Shown here piece after piece: positions 46,925 to 56,285 of a DNA stretch of 64,000 bases. Position numbers and translations under genes: made by a program. Numbering within the stretch: the stretch's first letter is position 1; each line of letters begins with the position of its first letter. The DNA lies in assembly GCF_003859805.1 (NCBI RefSeq), contig NZ_RQZG01000003.1, positions 62,001 through 126,000 on the forward strand, read 5' to 3'. The notes beneath the pieces are model-generated. The model searched no databases and was not told the DNA's origin. It saw only the letters and a program-made list of their open reading frames with translations. The stretch is from Arachnia propionica (GTDB lineage: Bacteria > Actinomycetota > Actinomycetes > Propionibacteriales > Propionibacteriaceae).

Positions 46925-47527
46925 TCAGTCCGGCCCCAGATCGCGACGGTCCCGCCACAGGTGGGAGGCATCGGCGTATCCCGAGCAGGCAGCGGCATCG
47001 GTCATCGACATCCCTTGGGCAAGCCGCTCCTCCGCCTCCCTGAGACGCAGGACCCGCTGGAGATGCTTCGGGCCGTAACCGAACCAGCTCGCGCACAACC
47101 GCCGAAGCTGTCGGGTGGACCAGTTGGCCCCCTCCGCGACGCTCACCACGGACTCCCCGTCGGCGAGTGCCCGCGCCACTCGCATGGCCTTGTCGGCCTC
47201 TGCGTCATACAGGGTGAGCAAGGTCTTCGGGGCTTTGAGCTGAGTCGGGGTGATCTCCAGCCGGGACACCGCCGCAAGAGGGACGACCTGGTCCAGGAGT
47301 TGCTGCGCCGGAACCCCCAACAGGTGGGGAAGCAGCCCCGGGTGGAACCGAACCCCCCAGAGTGGGCGATGAGCCCTGGGTACGAAGCGGCGAGCCCGTG
47401 AATCGGGGCCTGCCACCATCACCGTCTCGCCGTCGGTGACCAGGTCCATGCAGCCATCGGCCGGGATGATGCCCGGCTGTGTGGCACCAACGGTTTCCCA
47501 TGCCGTGGCCAACGGGAGCGGCTTCAT
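46925..47527 (-). CDS. AraC-family transcriptional regulator (small)
   Basis: A 200-residue regulator. The N-terminal half (GIIPADGCMDLVTDGETVMVAGP, GVRFHPGLLPHLLGVP) is DUF6597-like; the C-terminal HTH region (SVAEGANWSTRQLRRLCASWFGYGPKHLQRVLRL, AACSGYADASHLWRD) is AraC type. It overlaps the upstream methyltransferase gene by one base (TGATG). Confidence 0.88.
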   Translation of the reverse strand: MKPLPLATAWETVGATQPGIIPADGCMDLVTDGETVMVAGPDSRARRFVPRAHRPLWGVRFHPGLLPHLLGVPAQQLLDQVVPLAAVSRLEITPTQLKAPKTLLTLYDAEADKAMRVARALADGESVVSVAEGANWSTRQLRRLCASWFGYGPKHLQRVLRLREAEERLAQGMSMTDAAACSGYADASHLWRDRRDLGPD

Positions 47528-48324
47528 CAGTTACCCGCCAGCGCCAGCACCTCGCCGTGGACGACCGCGAACCAGCCATCCCTGCTCTCCGCCCAGAGGC
47601 GCCAGTCGGCGGCCATCTGCTCCAGATCGGCGCGGGTGGCCAGTCCCAGTTCGACTGCGCGCGGGCCGAAGGAGGTCACACAGCGTTCCGCCCAGGTCTC
47701 CGCCCACCACGCCCGCTCCTCATCGGTGCTGTAGCACCAGGTGCTGGCCGACGCTGTGACCTCGTCGAACCCGGCCTCGTGGCACCAGGCCTTGAGGCGA
47801 CTCCCGGCGTCAGGTTCCCCACCGTTGGCCCGCGCCGTCGCGATGTAGATCTCCTGCCAGGCAGCCATCCCCTCGTACTGGGGGTACCAGGTCATGGCGG
47901 AGTAGATCGCATCCCGGGCCGCGACGATGCCACCCGGCCTCGTCACCCATAGCATCTCCTTGAGCGCCGTGACCGGATCGGGCAGGTGCTGGAGGACCTG
48001 GTGGGCGTGGACGACATCGAAGTACTCATCGGGCCAGAGCAGCTCGTGGACATCCCCCTGGACGAGCTTCACCCCGTCGATTCCCCGGGCCTGCAGGGTG
48101 GCTCGCGCCGCATCCAGGGCCGCCTCGACGTTGTCCAGCCCGATGACCTCACCGGGCGCGACGAGTTCGGCCAGGTCGGCGGTGATGGTGGCTGGACCGC
48201 AGCCGACGTCCAGCACCCGCTGGCCGGGCCTCAGGTACGGCAGCAGGTATGCGGCGGAGTTCTCCGCGGTGCGGCTGGCGTGGGAGGCCAGCACCGCCTC
48301 GCCGTGGCCGTGGGTGTAGGTCAT
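47527..48324 (-). CDS. SAM-dependent methyltransferase (UbiE/COQ5-like)
   Basis: A 265-residue methyltransferase with VLDVGCGPATITADLAEL near residue 40, VIGLDNVEAALDAAR, and FDVVHAHQVLQHLPDP. AAGGAG lies six bases before ATG 48324. It leads a two-gene operon with an AraC regulator and diverges from metB. An 11-base inverted repeat lies in the divergent gap. Confidence 0.9.
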   Translation of the reverse strand: MTYTHGHGEAVLASHASRTAENSAAYLLPYLRPGQRVLDVGCGPATITADLAELVAPGEVIGLDNVEAALDAARATLQARGIDGVKLVQGDVHELLWPDEYFDVVHAHQVLQHLPDPVTALKEMLWVTRPGGIVAARDAIYSAMTWYPQYEGMAAWQEIYIATARANGGEPDAGSRLKAWCHEAGFDEVTASASTWCYSTDEERAWWAETWAERCVTSFGPRAVELGLATRADLEQMAADWRLWAESRDGWFAVVHGEVLALAGN

Positions 48325-48350
48325 CTCTGCTCCTTGGGACGAATCCCGGT

Positions 48351-48408
48351 GTTTTCTGCCATTCTTCACGCCCAAGGGCTCAGCAACGGCCGAGGAGTGG
48401 CAGAAAAC
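48351..48408. promoter_or_regulatory. Inverted repeat between methyltransferase and metB genes
   Basis: GTTTTCTGCCA (48351-48361) and TGGCAGAAAAC (48398-48408) are perfect inverse complements separated by 36 bases. The match continues outward imperfectly to about 17 bases. By position it could be a shared operator. Confidence 0.5.
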
Positions 48409-48459
48409 CCCGTACCTCGATCGATGCCGCTACATTGGAGCGGATCTTCGGGAGGAATC

Positions 48460-49629
48460 GTGGCAGAACTGGGACGTTGGACACGCGCGATGCGCACCGG
48501 GTTGGGCACCGACACCGCGCACCGGGCGGTGGTGCCGCCCATCCACCTGTCGACGAACTACGTCTTCGCCGCCCCCGATGAGCCGGGCCGCTACGACTAC
48601 TCACGCGCCGGCAACCCCACCCGCGACCTGCTCGCCGAGGCCCTGGCCGAGCTCGAGGGTGGGGCCGGGGCGGTCCCTGTGGCGACGGGGTTGGCAGCCA
48701 TCACGCTGCTGGTGGAGGGAGTCGTCCCCGTCGGCGGCGTGGTGGTGTGTCAGCACGACTGCTACGGCGGCACCTGGCGGCTGCTCGACCACCTGGCCGG
48801 GAAGGGCCGACTGGAGGCGCGTTTCGTCGACGTGGGCGATCCCACCACCTTCACCCGGGCTCTCGACGGCGCGTCGCTGGTGCTGGCGGAGAGCCCGTCG
48901 AATCCGCTGCTCCGGATCACCGACATCCGGGCCACCGCCGAGGCCGCCCACGCGGCAGGCGCTCTGCTGGCGGTGGACAACACGTTCTGTTCGCCACTGC
49001 TGCAGCACCCCCTGGAGCTGGGGGCCGATCTGGTGCTGCACTCCACCACGAAGTTCATCAACGGCCACTCCGACGTGGTGGGCGGCGTGGTGATCGCGGG
49101 GGACGCGGAGCAGGCCGAGCATCTCCGCTGGTTGGCGAACGTGCTGGGACTGACCGCAGGCGCGTTCGACTCCTACCTCACGCTCAGGGGGCTTCGCACC
49201 CTTGATGCACGGATCCGGATGCACGCGCTCGGCACCGAGGCGGTCATCGAGGCGGCCCTCGGGCACCCGGCGGTCGCGACCCTGCACTGGCCCGGTCTGC
49301 CGGAGCATCCCGGGCACGAGGTGGCCGGGCGTCAGCAGTCGGGTTTCGGGTCGCTCATCAGCATCGACCTGGCCGGTGGCCGCGCGGCGGTCGAACGGTT
49401 CCTGGACGGCCTGCCGATCTTCCACCTGGCCGAGTCCCTGGGCGGGGTGGAGTCGTTGATCTGTCATCCCGCGACGATGACCCACGCCGGGATGTCCGCC
49501 GAAGCCCGGGCGAGAGCGGGCATCACCGACGGGCTGGTGCGCCTCAGCATCGGCCTGGAGTCACCCGAGGACCTGGCCCGGGCCATCCGCGAGGCCTTGG
49601 ACCGGGCAGCGCAAGAACTTCCCTGTTGA
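48460..49629 (+). CDS. metB: Cystathionine gamma-synthase (trans-sulfuration PLP enzyme)
   Basis: A 389-residue Cys/Met-metabolism PLP enzyme. It has the MetB start AVVPPIHLSTNYVF and YDYSRAGNPTRDLLAEALAELEGG, the PLP lysine K198 in HSTTKFINGHSDVVGG, and the C-terminal LGGVESLICHPATMTHA. MetB makes cystathionine from an activated homoserine ester and cysteine. Cystathionine gamma-lyase is the alternative, as the two are hard to tell apart. GTG 48460 is chosen because GGGAGGAA lies four bases upstream. Confidence 0.88.
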   Translation: MAELGRWTRAMRTGLGTDTAHRAVVPPIHLSTNYVFAAPDEPGRYDYSRAGNPTRDLLAEALAELEGGAGAVPVATGLAAITLLVEGVVPVGGVVVCQHDCYGGTWRLLDHLAGKGRLEARFVDVGDPTTFTRALDGASLVLAESPSNPLLRITDIRATAEAAHAAGALLAVDNTFCSPLLQHPLELGADLVLHSTTKFINGHSDVVGGVVIAGDAEQAEHLRWLANVLGLTAGAFDSYLTLRGLRTLDARIRMHALGTEAVIEAALGHPAVATLHWPGLPEHPGHEVAGRQQSGFGSLISIDLAGGRAAVERFLDGLPIFHLAESLGGVESLICHPATMTHAGMSAEARARAGITDGLVRLSIGLESPEDLARAIREALDRAAQELPC

Positions 49630-49636
49630 GGCCCCA

Positions 49637-50299
49637 TCAACTGAGCTCTTCGCTCCCTTCCAAGCTCACCACCCAACGCTTGATGCGCTCTTTCAGTGCT
49701 TCCAGTTCGGTTGCTGAGACACCGTAGGCCACCACATCACGAGGGGTGACCCGCTGAACCGCTGCCAGCTGGGTGGCAAACATCCGGGAATCGAAGCCCG
49801 GGTCCCTTTCCGCTGCTGCCTCCAACAGCTCTTGATCTGTGAAAAGCCCTGCCTGACGGATTGAGTCAACATCAAGGTAGTCTCGGGGCTCAGCCCGTGA
49901 GTAGAGGGCAGAAATTTTGTTGCCGACAGCATCCTCCACAGCAAGCACTGGCCCCACTTCGAGGGCGACAGGCTCTCGTTCACGCCAGTCGATGCCCATG
50001 TCAAGGTCGAGGTCCACTCCATCCGGCGTTCGGAGTTGAAGGCGCGTGAATCCTGCTGCTCGCCGCTCCACTTCGACCACGCAACCGGCCTGCCGCAGGT
50101 CTCTCATGACCTGATCCACAGCGTTGTCGAAGGTTTCTGGCTCCGTGTTTGAGGTGAACAAGTCCACATCCTCCGTCGGCCGCTCTGTGAGTCCGTGCGC
50201 ACGGATGGCACCCGAGCCTGCCAGCGCAAACCCGGCTTCCTTCACGCCGTGAAGCGCTATCCGGGTCACCTCCTGTTGAGCCCGACTGACCGAGGTCAT
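49637..50299 (-). CDS. AbiEii/MenT-like nucleotidyltransferase, putative toxin
   Basis: A 220-residue nucleotidyltransferase-fold protein. The motif AGSGAIRAHGLTERPTEDVDLFT carries the GS and DxD residues of the active site; the later DLDLDMGIDW and KISALYSRAEPRDYLDV blocks fit AbiEii/DUF1814 proteins. These proteins are toxins in type IV or MenAT-like systems that modify tRNA. ATG 50299 overlaps the stop of the upstream small gene (ATGA), so the two form an operon. The upstream gene is not AbiEi. Confidence 0.82.
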   Translation of the reverse strand: MTSVSRAQQEVTRIALHGVKEAGFALAGSGAIRAHGLTERPTEDVDLFTSNTEPETFDNAVDQVMRDLRQAGCVVEVERRAAGFTRLQLRTPDGVDLDLDMGIDWREREPVALEVGPVLAVEDAVGNKISALYSRAEPRDYLDVDSIRQAGLFTDQELLEAAAERDPGFDSRMFATQLAAVQRVTPRDVVAYGVSATELEALKERIKRWVVSLEGSEELS

Positions 50300-50625
50300 G
50301 CCGCCCCCTGGCACAGTTCCGGGAAACGCTCCTCCCAGAGGTCCTTGGCACGTCGAGGAAGCAGCAGAACACTCCACACCTCGATCAGCCGCTCTTTGTT
50401 GAGCACTGCAATCTGATCCGCAACGGTACCCTCTGATATGACAGCCCGATAGGCCAAGCCCACCCCGCCTGGCTCCTCCAGGTCGATGTGCCGACTTCCC
50501 GGCGCCCAGAGCACTGAGTGACGCAGTTCAACCAGCCCGTTCCTGGGGCCACGCAGATCCGCCAAGCTCTTGGGAACCGCATAGGGTTTGATGTCCCGGA
50601 AGTGAACCCGAGCTTCATTCGTCAT
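50296..50625 (-). CDS. Small partner protein of the nucleotidyltransferase, putative antitoxin
   Basis: A 109-residue protein of unknown family: a beta-rich start (VHFRDIKPYAVPKSLADL, NGLVELRHSVLWAPG), then IDLEEPGGVGLAYRAVISEG and a helical end (DLWEERFPELC). No HTH is obvious. GGAGAGGAG lies about six bases upstream of the ATG. Its position and overlap with an AbiEii-type gene suggest an antitoxin role, which is an inference. Confidence 0.7.
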   Translation of the reverse strand: MTNEARVHFRDIKPYAVPKSLADLRGPRNGLVELRHSVLWAPGSRHIDLEEPGGVGLAYRAVISEGTVADQIAVLNKERLIEVWSVLLLPRRAKDLWEERFPELCQGAA

Positions 50626-50675
50626 GTCATCTCCTCTCCAATATCAGTGTGTCAGCACCGAGCACAATCTTGAGA

Positions 50676-51954
50676 TCACGCATCTGAGTTGAGTTTACCG
50701 GTTTCGCCCTTCTGCTTTCCGCCCGTTTCCCACAACGACGCAACCGGCAGCGCCCACAGTCGATCCTCCGCCCTGGCCGAGGTGACGGAGTTCAGCACCA
50801 CACCGGCCAGGAACTCGTCCCCCCAGTCGCTCCCGCAGCGCGATGAGATGCCTGAAATGGGCCTGGGTCGGGCTGACAGCCGCCTTGACCTCCACGGTGA
50901 TGATCCCCGTCGGGGTCTCGATGATGAGGTCCACCTCGCCCCCGTGCCGGTCGCGGTAGTGGGAGAGTTCAAACGTGGTGGTGCCCCAGCCCTGTTGGCG
51001 CAGCAACTCATTCACGACGAAACACTCCAGGAGCATCCCGAAATGCTCAGCCCCGCTCATCGCGGCCAGGTGTTCGGCGCCCAGCCCCAGGAGCGCGGCC
51101 GCGAGTCCTGAATCGGTGACCTGAATCTTGGGGCGGCTCACCTGACGACGAGTCAGGCTACGCGACCATGCCGGGATCAGACGTATCAGGAACAAGGACT
51201 CCAGGACATCCAGATAGCGGCGGACCGTTGGGCGCGAGATTCCCAGTGTCTCCGCGAGCCGCTCCTGGACCAGCTCACCACCGACAGAACTCCCGATCAG
51301 CCCGAGGAGCCGACGCAGTACGGGAACCTGAAGCGTCCCCAGATCGGCCGAATCCCGCTCGAGCAGCCGATCGACGTAGTCCCTCAACCAGGTCTGACGG
51401 GAGGATTCGGACAGCTGTTGCACCCTGGGGCAACCGCCCACGGCGACCCGTCACACGAGTTCCGCCCTGTCTCCCGGTGACTGCATCTCGGGCACACCGG
51501 CGACGACGGTGACCCAGTCGTCACGGCGCTGCTCCACCTCTCCTTGCGAGAATGGCTGGAGCCGCACGGTCAGAGCCCGTCCCGCAAGGGAGTCCTCGGT
51601 GCCGGGGACACGCAGCAGGTTGGCCGACCTGGTGAGAATGAACCTGCCCGGCCGCGGGTCGGAGTCCACGACGTACTTCAACGGCAGCACCAGTTCGGGG
51701 CTCCGTTGCACCTCATCGATGACGAGTCTGCGTTCCCCGGCTTGCTGCAGGAAGCCCATGGGGTCCTCACGGGCCAGCTGCCGTGCAAGAGGATCATCCA
51801 TGGTCACCTGCATCGTGTTTCCTTCGCCCCCCAGCATGGCCGCCAGCGTTGACCTGCCCACCTGCCTTGCCCCCTCGACCACCACGACGGGGCTGAACTG
51901 GAGCAGCTCGGTGAAACGCTCACGAAGGTGTCCGGGTACCAGTTCCACACCCAC
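50676..51954 (-). pseudogene. DUF4143/AAA_14 ATPase, broken by an in-frame TGA and a frameshift
   Basis: The N-terminal AAA_14 part has Walker A GARQVGRSTLA and LVIDEVQRSPELVLPLKYV. An in-frame TGA at 51451-51453 stops it after RAELV. Reading on in the same frame gives RVAVGGCPRVQQLSESSRQTWLRDYVDRLL and the DUF4143 part (SGAEHFGMLLECFVVNELLR, EVDLIIET, ITVEVKAAVS). A run of six C at 50819-50824 then shifts the frame; with five C the ending is GDEFLAGVVLNSV and RLWALPVASLW, as in the family. The intact protein would be about 425 residues. GTG near 51954 is the likely start. The homopolymer shift may be sequencing error; the TGA is less likely to be. Confidence 0.85.
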
Positions 51955-52029
51955 ACCATGGCCCGGATCTCCGATTCGCCACCCCGAGAACTGCGTTTCG
52001 CCGCAGCCCTGGCGGGCTATCCTGATCCC

Positions 52030-52839
52030 GTGCCGACAACGCTCACCGACGACTTCGACCCTGCCGTGGTCCAGCAGATCCAGGCCCGCCTCGACGAGGT
52101 GGAGACCGAGCACGGCGTGGCGGTGGTCTGGGCGGTGGAGTCGGGCAGCCGGGCCTGGGGGTTCCCCTCACCCGACTCGGACCACGACTGCCGGTTCCTC
52201 CACGTCCGTCCGCTCGAGGACTACCTGTCCCCCTGGCGCCCCCGCGACGTCATCGAGACCCCGCTCGACGCGGTGCTCGACGTGAACGGCTGGGACCTCA
52301 TCAAGGCCGTGCAGTTGGCGACCGCCAGCAACGCCACCGTCGCGGAGTGGCTGCAGTCCCCCTTCGTCTACCGCGGGGACTCAGACTTCGCCGCCGAGCT
52401 GCTCCAGCTCTGCCGCGAGGTCGTGTCCCTGCCCGCCATCACCCGCCACTACCACCACGTCGGACGGTCCCACTGGAACCGCTCCGGCGCCGGGGAGGGC
52501 AACACCATCGCGCTGAAGAAGCTGTTCTACGCCATCCGCCCCGCAGCCGCCCTGCACTGGATGAGGACCCACTGCTCCCCGCTGCCACCGATGCACCTAC
52601 CGACGCTGCTGGCGGAGGCACCGCCCGAGACCGACGTCGTCGACGCCGTCACCGAACTCATCGCGGCCAAGGCGACCACGCGGGAGCTGGGCGAGGGTGT
52701 CGTCCCCGAACCCATCCGGCGATTCGTCATGCACGAGTTCACCCTGGCCGAGGACGCAGGTTCTCGCCCCGCCCCCAAGGAGTACGCCCTGGCCAGGGCG
52801 ACCTTCATCGACCTGGTACGACGTTTCGCGCCGAGCTGA
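52030..52839 (+). CDS. RlaP/YcgL-type nucleotidyltransferase
   Basis: A 269-residue DNA polymerase beta-like nucleotidyltransferase of the RNA-ligase-associated RlaP family. The motif VESGSRAWGFPSPDSDHDCRF near residue 40 has the GSRAWG and DSDxD residues. GTG 52030 is chosen: a TATCCT hexamer lies six bases upstream and the family alignment begins there. A longer start at 51958 would overlap the divergent pseudogene. No RNA ligase gene is nearby. Function is unknown; RNA repair is a guess from the family name. Confidence 0.82.
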   Translation: MPTTLTDDFDPAVVQQIQARLDEVETEHGVAVVWAVESGSRAWGFPSPDSDHDCRFLHVRPLEDYLSPWRPRDVIETPLDAVLDVNGWDLIKAVQLATASNATVAEWLQSPFVYRGDSDFAAELLQLCREVVSLPAITRHYHHVGRSHWNRSGAGEGNTIALKKLFYAIRPAAALHWMRTHCSPLPPMHLPTLLAEAPPETDVVDAVTELIAAKATTRELGEGVVPEPIRRFVMHEFTLAEDAGSRPAPKEYALARATFIDLVRRFAPS

Positions 52840-52872
52840 GGTGTCAGTCCGCTCACCCATGTGCACCGCCGC

Positions 52873-52902
52873 TTGGCCCAGCGCGAGGGACTCAAATACA
52901 AT
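52873..52902 (+). promoter_or_regulatory. Promoter of the pyruvate formate-lyase operon
   Basis: TTGGCC (52873-52878) and TACAAT (52897-52902) are spaced by 18 bases, with a predicted transcription start near 52909, 33 bases before pflB. Confidence 0.55.
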
Positions 52903-52924
52903 GGTCGGACCAGATTTGAGTCCC
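52887..52924. promoter_or_regulatory. 11-bp inverted repeat overlapping the pfl promoter
   Basis: GGGACTCAAAT (52887-52897) and ATTTGAGTCCC (52914-52924) are perfect inverse complements with 16 bases between. The left arm touches the -10 hexamer, as an operator would. A redox or oxygen regulator is a reasonable guess; the sequence fits neither an FNR nor a Rex box. Confidence 0.65.
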
Positions 52925-52941
52925 TTCCAGGAAAGAAACGC

Positions 52942-55047
52942 ATGACCACGCTCGCAGACCCCCCTGCGGAAACCAGCACCAGCACCGATCCGTGGGAGGG
53001 GTTCAGCCCCGGTCCATGGCAGGAGACCATCGACGTCCGCGACTTCGTGCAGCGCAACTACACCCCCTACACCGGCGACGCGTCCTTCCTGGCGGGGCCG
53101 ACGGCCAAGACCCTGCGCATCTGGGAGACCCTCGAGCGCGACTACCTGTCGGTGGAGCGCGCCCGGCGCGTCTACGACGTCGACATCGACACCCCGGCCG
53201 ACATCGACGCCTTCGCCCCCGGTCACATCAGTGCCGACGACGACGTGATCGTCGGGCTGCAGACCGACACCCCGCTCAAGCGCGCCATGATGCCCTTCGG
53301 CGGTTGGCGCATGGTGGAGACCGCCATCAGGGAGGCCGGGAAGGAACCCCGGCCGGAGATCAAGGAGATCTTCACCACGTACCGCAAGACCCACAACGAG
53401 GCGGTCTTCGACGTCTACACACCCCGCATCCGGGCCGCCCGCTCCGCCCACGTCATCACCGGTCTCCCCGACGCCTACGGGCGGGGTCGCATCATCGGGG
53501 ACTACCGTCGCGTCGCGCTCTACGGTGTCGACAGGCTGATCGAGTCCAAGCAGGCCGACAAGGACGCCGTCGACGAGGCCCCGTTCAGCGAGCACTGGGC
53601 CCGGTTCCGTGAGGAGCATGCCGAGCAGATCAAGGCCCTGAGGAAACTCAAGGCGATGGCGGCCAGCTACGGCTTCGACATCTCCGGCCCGGCGCGCACC
53701 GCCCAGGAGGCCGTGCAGTGGACCTACTTCGGGTACCTGGCCTCGGTGAAGTCCCAGGACGGTGCCGCGATGAGCATCGGTCGCCTCTCGGCCTTCTTCG
53801 ACTGCTGGTTCCAGCGTGACCTCGCCGCAGGACGTCTCACCGAGGAGGGCGCGCAGGAGATCATCGACGCCCTGGTCATCAAACTGCGGATCGTGCGCTT
53901 CCTGCGCACCATCGACTACGACCAGATCTTCTCCGGCGACCCGTACTGGGCCACCTGGTCCGACGCCGGTCTCGGTGAGGACGGTCGCCCTCTGGTGACG
54001 AAGACCTCCTTCCGCCTGCTGCAGACCCTGCGCAACCTCGGCCCGGCACCGGAGCCGAACATCACCATCTTCTGGGACCCGAGACTGCCCCAGGGTTACA
54101 AGGACTTCTGCGCCGCGATCTCCATCGAGACCTCCTCGGTGCAGTACGAGGCGGACGAGCAGATCCGCTCCCACTGGGGCGACGACGCCGCCATCGCGTG
54201 CTGCGTGTCCCCGATGCGGGTCGGCAAGCAGATGCAGTTCTTCGGCGCCCGGATGAACGCGGCCAAGACGTTGCTGTACGCCATCAACGGTGGCCGCGAC
54301 GAGATGACCGGCAAGCTGGTGGTCCCCGACCACGAGGGCGTCCAGGGCGACGGGCCACTCGACTTCGACGACGTGTGGCTGCGTTACGAGAAGATGCTCG
54401 ACTGGGTGGTGGCCACCTACGTCGAGGCCCTCAACATCATCCACTGGTGCCACGACCGCTACGCCTACGAGGCCATCGAGATGGCGCTGCACGACTCCGA
54501 GATCGTCCGGACCCTGGGCTGCGGCATCGCGGGGCTGTCCATCGTCGCGGACTCCCTGTCGGCCATCAGGTACGCCACGGTCACCCCGGTGCGCGACGAG
54601 ACCGGTCTGGTGGTGGACTACGTCACCGAGGGTGACTTCCCCACCTACGGCAATGACGACGACCGGGCGGACGAGATCGCCGCCGCCATCGTGCACACCG
54701 TGATGAGCAAGATCAAGGAGATCCCGCTGTACCGGGATGCCATCCCCACCCAGTCGGTGCTGACCATCACCTCCAACGTCGTCTACGGCAAGGCGACGGG
54801 GTCCTTCCCGTCGGGCCACCGCGCCGGCACCCCCTTCGCCCCGGGCGCGAACCCGGAGAACGGCGCCGACAACCACGGCATGCTGGCCTCGATGCTGTCC
54901 GTGGGCAAGCTGGACTACGCCGACGCCTTGGACGGCATCTCGCTGACCAACACCATCACCCCGTCCGCCCTCGGACGCACCAAGCAGGAGCAGGTGGACA
55001 ACCTCGTCGGCATCCTCGATGCCGGTTTCGTGCCCGAGGGCTGCTGA
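52942..55047 (+). CDS. pflB: Pyruvate formate-lyase, catalytic subunit without glycyl-radical domain
   Basis: A 701-residue PFL, about 60 residues shorter than the usual enzyme. It makes acetyl-CoA and formate from pyruvate and CoA. The active-site cysteine pair is C420-C421 in [12 protein letters not shown]. Substrate residues lie in [14 protein letters not shown] and FGGWRM. The last residues ([11 protein letters not shown]) stop just before the glycyl-radical loop, and no RVSGYAV motif is present. That motif is encoded by the next gene. AGGAAAG lies about six bases before ATG 52942. The pflB-grcA-pflA order indicates one operon. Confidence 0.95.
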   Translation: MTTLADPPAETSTSTDPWEGFSPGPWQETIDVRDFVQRNYTPYTGDASFLAGPTAKTLRIWETLERDYLSVERARRVYDVDIDTPADIDAFAPGHISADDDVIVGLQTDTPLKRAMMPFGGWRMVETAIREAGKEPRPEIKEIFTTYRKTHNEAVFDVYTPRIRAARSAHVITGLPDAYGRGRIIGDYRRVALYGVDRLIESKQADKDAVDEAPFSEHWARFREEHAEQIKALRKLKAMAASYGFDISGPARTAQEAVQWTYFGYLASVKSQDGAAMSIGRLSAFFDCWFQRDLAAGRLTEEGAQEIIDALVIKLRIVRFLRTIDYDQIFSGDPYWATWSDAGLGEDGRPLVTKTSFRLLQTLRNLGPAPEPNITIFWDPRLPQGYKDFCAAISIETSSVQYEADEQIRSHWGDDAAIACCVSPMRVGKQMQFFGARMNAAKTLLYAINGGRDEMTGKLVVPDHEGVQGDGPLDFDDVWLRYEKMLDWVVATYVEALNIIHWCHDRYAYEAIEMALHDSEIVRTLGCGIAGLSIVADSLSAIRYATVTPVRDETGLVVDYVTEGDFPTYGNDDDRADEIAAAIVHTVMSKIKEIPLYRDAIPTQSVLTITSNVVYGKATGSFPSGHRAGTPFAPGANPENGADNHGMLASMLSVGKLDYADALDGISLTNTITPSALGRTKQEQVDNLVGILDAGFVPEGC

Positions 55048-55073
55048 CCCACGACCACTGGAGGAGAAGAACA

Positions 55074-55325
55074 ATGGCTGTCAAGACCTACGCCGAGCGT
55101 GTGGCGGACATGAAGGCACAGCGTCAGGAGCGCGGTGACGCACCGGGGCTGTTCCACGCCAACATCAACGTGCTCAACCGGGAGACCCTCGAGGACGCGA
55201 TGGAGAACCCGGAGAACTACCCGAACCTGACGGTCAGGGTCTCCGGCTACGCGGTGAACTTCGTGAAACTCACCAAGGAGCAGCAGCGCGACGTGCTGTC
55301 CCGCACCTTCCACCAGGGGTCGTGA
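55074..55325 (+). CDS. grcA: Autonomous glycyl-radical subunit of pyruvate formate-lyase
   Basis: An 83-residue protein with the glycyl-radical loop [13 protein letters not shown]; the radical Gly is G58. It corresponds to the missing C-terminus of PflB and resembles GrcA/YfiD. In E. coli GrcA is a spare part for oxygen-damaged PFL; here it must be a required subunit, because PflB has no radical domain. GGAGGAG lies about seven bases before the ATG. Its stop overlaps pflA (GTGA). Confidence 0.93.
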   Translation: MAVKTYAERVADMKAQRQERGDAPGLFHANINVLNRETLEDAMENPENYPNLTVRVSGYAVNFVKLTKEQQRDVLSRTFHQGS

Positions 55326-56209
55326 CCTCACCCGCCGTCGACGGTGTCTCCGGCGAGTTCCGCCTCGCCCCCACCCCGCTGGGGCTCCCCCGGCTGCGGC
55401 CGGGAGGGGCGGGAACCGCCGGGATCGACATCACCGACGATCTCGAGCGTCCGGAACATCTGGCACTGGTGCGCGACGGCCGACTGGCCTCGATGCACTC
55501 GTGGGAGCTGGTGACCGGCGTGGACGGACCGGGCACCCGAATGACGGTGTTCCTGTCGGGATGTCCCCTGCGGTGCCTGTACTGCCACAACCCGGACACG
55601 ATGTTCGCGGCCAAGGGCCAGCCGGTGCACCTGACGGATCTGGTGGGACGTCTGAGGCGCTACCGCGGGATCTTCCGCACCACCGGAGGTGGGCTCACCA
55701 TCTCCGGCGGGGAGCCACTCATGCAGCCCGCCTTCGTGGCACGGCTGCTGCGCGAGGCGAAGGAATTGGGCATCCACACCGCCGTCGACACCTCGGGTTT
55801 CCTCGGGGCCAATGCCTCCGATTCCCTGCTGGACGACGTGGACCTGGTGCTGCTCGACATCAAGTCCGGCATCCCGGAGACCCATCGCCGCGTCACGGGC
55901 CGCGACCTCGGACCCACCCTGGAATTCGCCCGCCGACTGGCTGAGCGTGGCTCGGAGGAGGTGTGGGTCCGGTTCGTGCTGGTCCCGGGTCTCACCGATG
56001 CCGTCGAGAACATCGAGGCGGTGGCAGACGTCGTCAGCCAGTTGCCGGTGGTGACCCGGGTCGAGGTGCTGCCGTTCCACCAGATGGGCCGCGACAAGTG
56101 GGCGAGCCTCGGTCTGCCCTACGACCTGGCTGACACCTCCCCACCGTCACAGGATCTGGTGGACCGGGTCCGGGAGCAGTTCCGGACCCGCGGGCTGACC
56201 GCTCTGTGA
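55322..56209 (+). CDS. pflA: Pyruvate formate-lyase activating enzyme
   Basis: A 295-residue radical-SAM enzyme that makes the glycyl radical on the GrcA-like subunit. The 4Fe-4S cluster cysteines are C81, C85 and C88 in [15 protein letters not shown], and [14 protein letters not shown] is the SAM-binding GGE motif. The first ~55 residues form an extension not found in E. coli PflA. The GTG start overlaps the grcA stop by four bases. Confidence 0.95.
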   Translation: MTSPAVDGVSGEFRLAPTPLGLPRLRPGGAGTAGIDITDDLERPEHLALVRDGRLASMHSWELVTGVDGPGTRMTVFLSGCPLRCLYCHNPDTMFAAKGQPVHLTDLVGRLRRYRGIFRTTGGGLTISGGEPLMQPAFVARLLREAKELGIHTAVDTSGFLGANASDSLLDDVDLVLLDIKSGIPETHRRVTGRDLGPTLEFARRLAERGSEEVWVRFVLVPGLTDAVENIEAVADVVSQLPVVTRVEVLPFHQMGRDKWASLGLPYDLADTSPPSQDLVDRVREQFRTRGLTAL

Positions 56210-56285
56210 GAGTTTCTTCGGGAAAAACCGCATGTCATCGGCCGAAATCTCCAGTTCGTCCGTCGAGAGGCCCTAAAATCACCCT

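Noticed and set aside
51451..51453. In-frame TGA read as selenocysteine
   Set aside because: DUF4143 ATPases have no Cys or Sec at this place, no SECIS-like hairpin is evident, and a second lesion lies downstream.
52597..55074. Long open frame on the minus strand opposite pflB
   Set aside because: It is an antisense shadow caused by GC-rich codons; its translation has no family motif, while the plus strand encodes a clear PflB.
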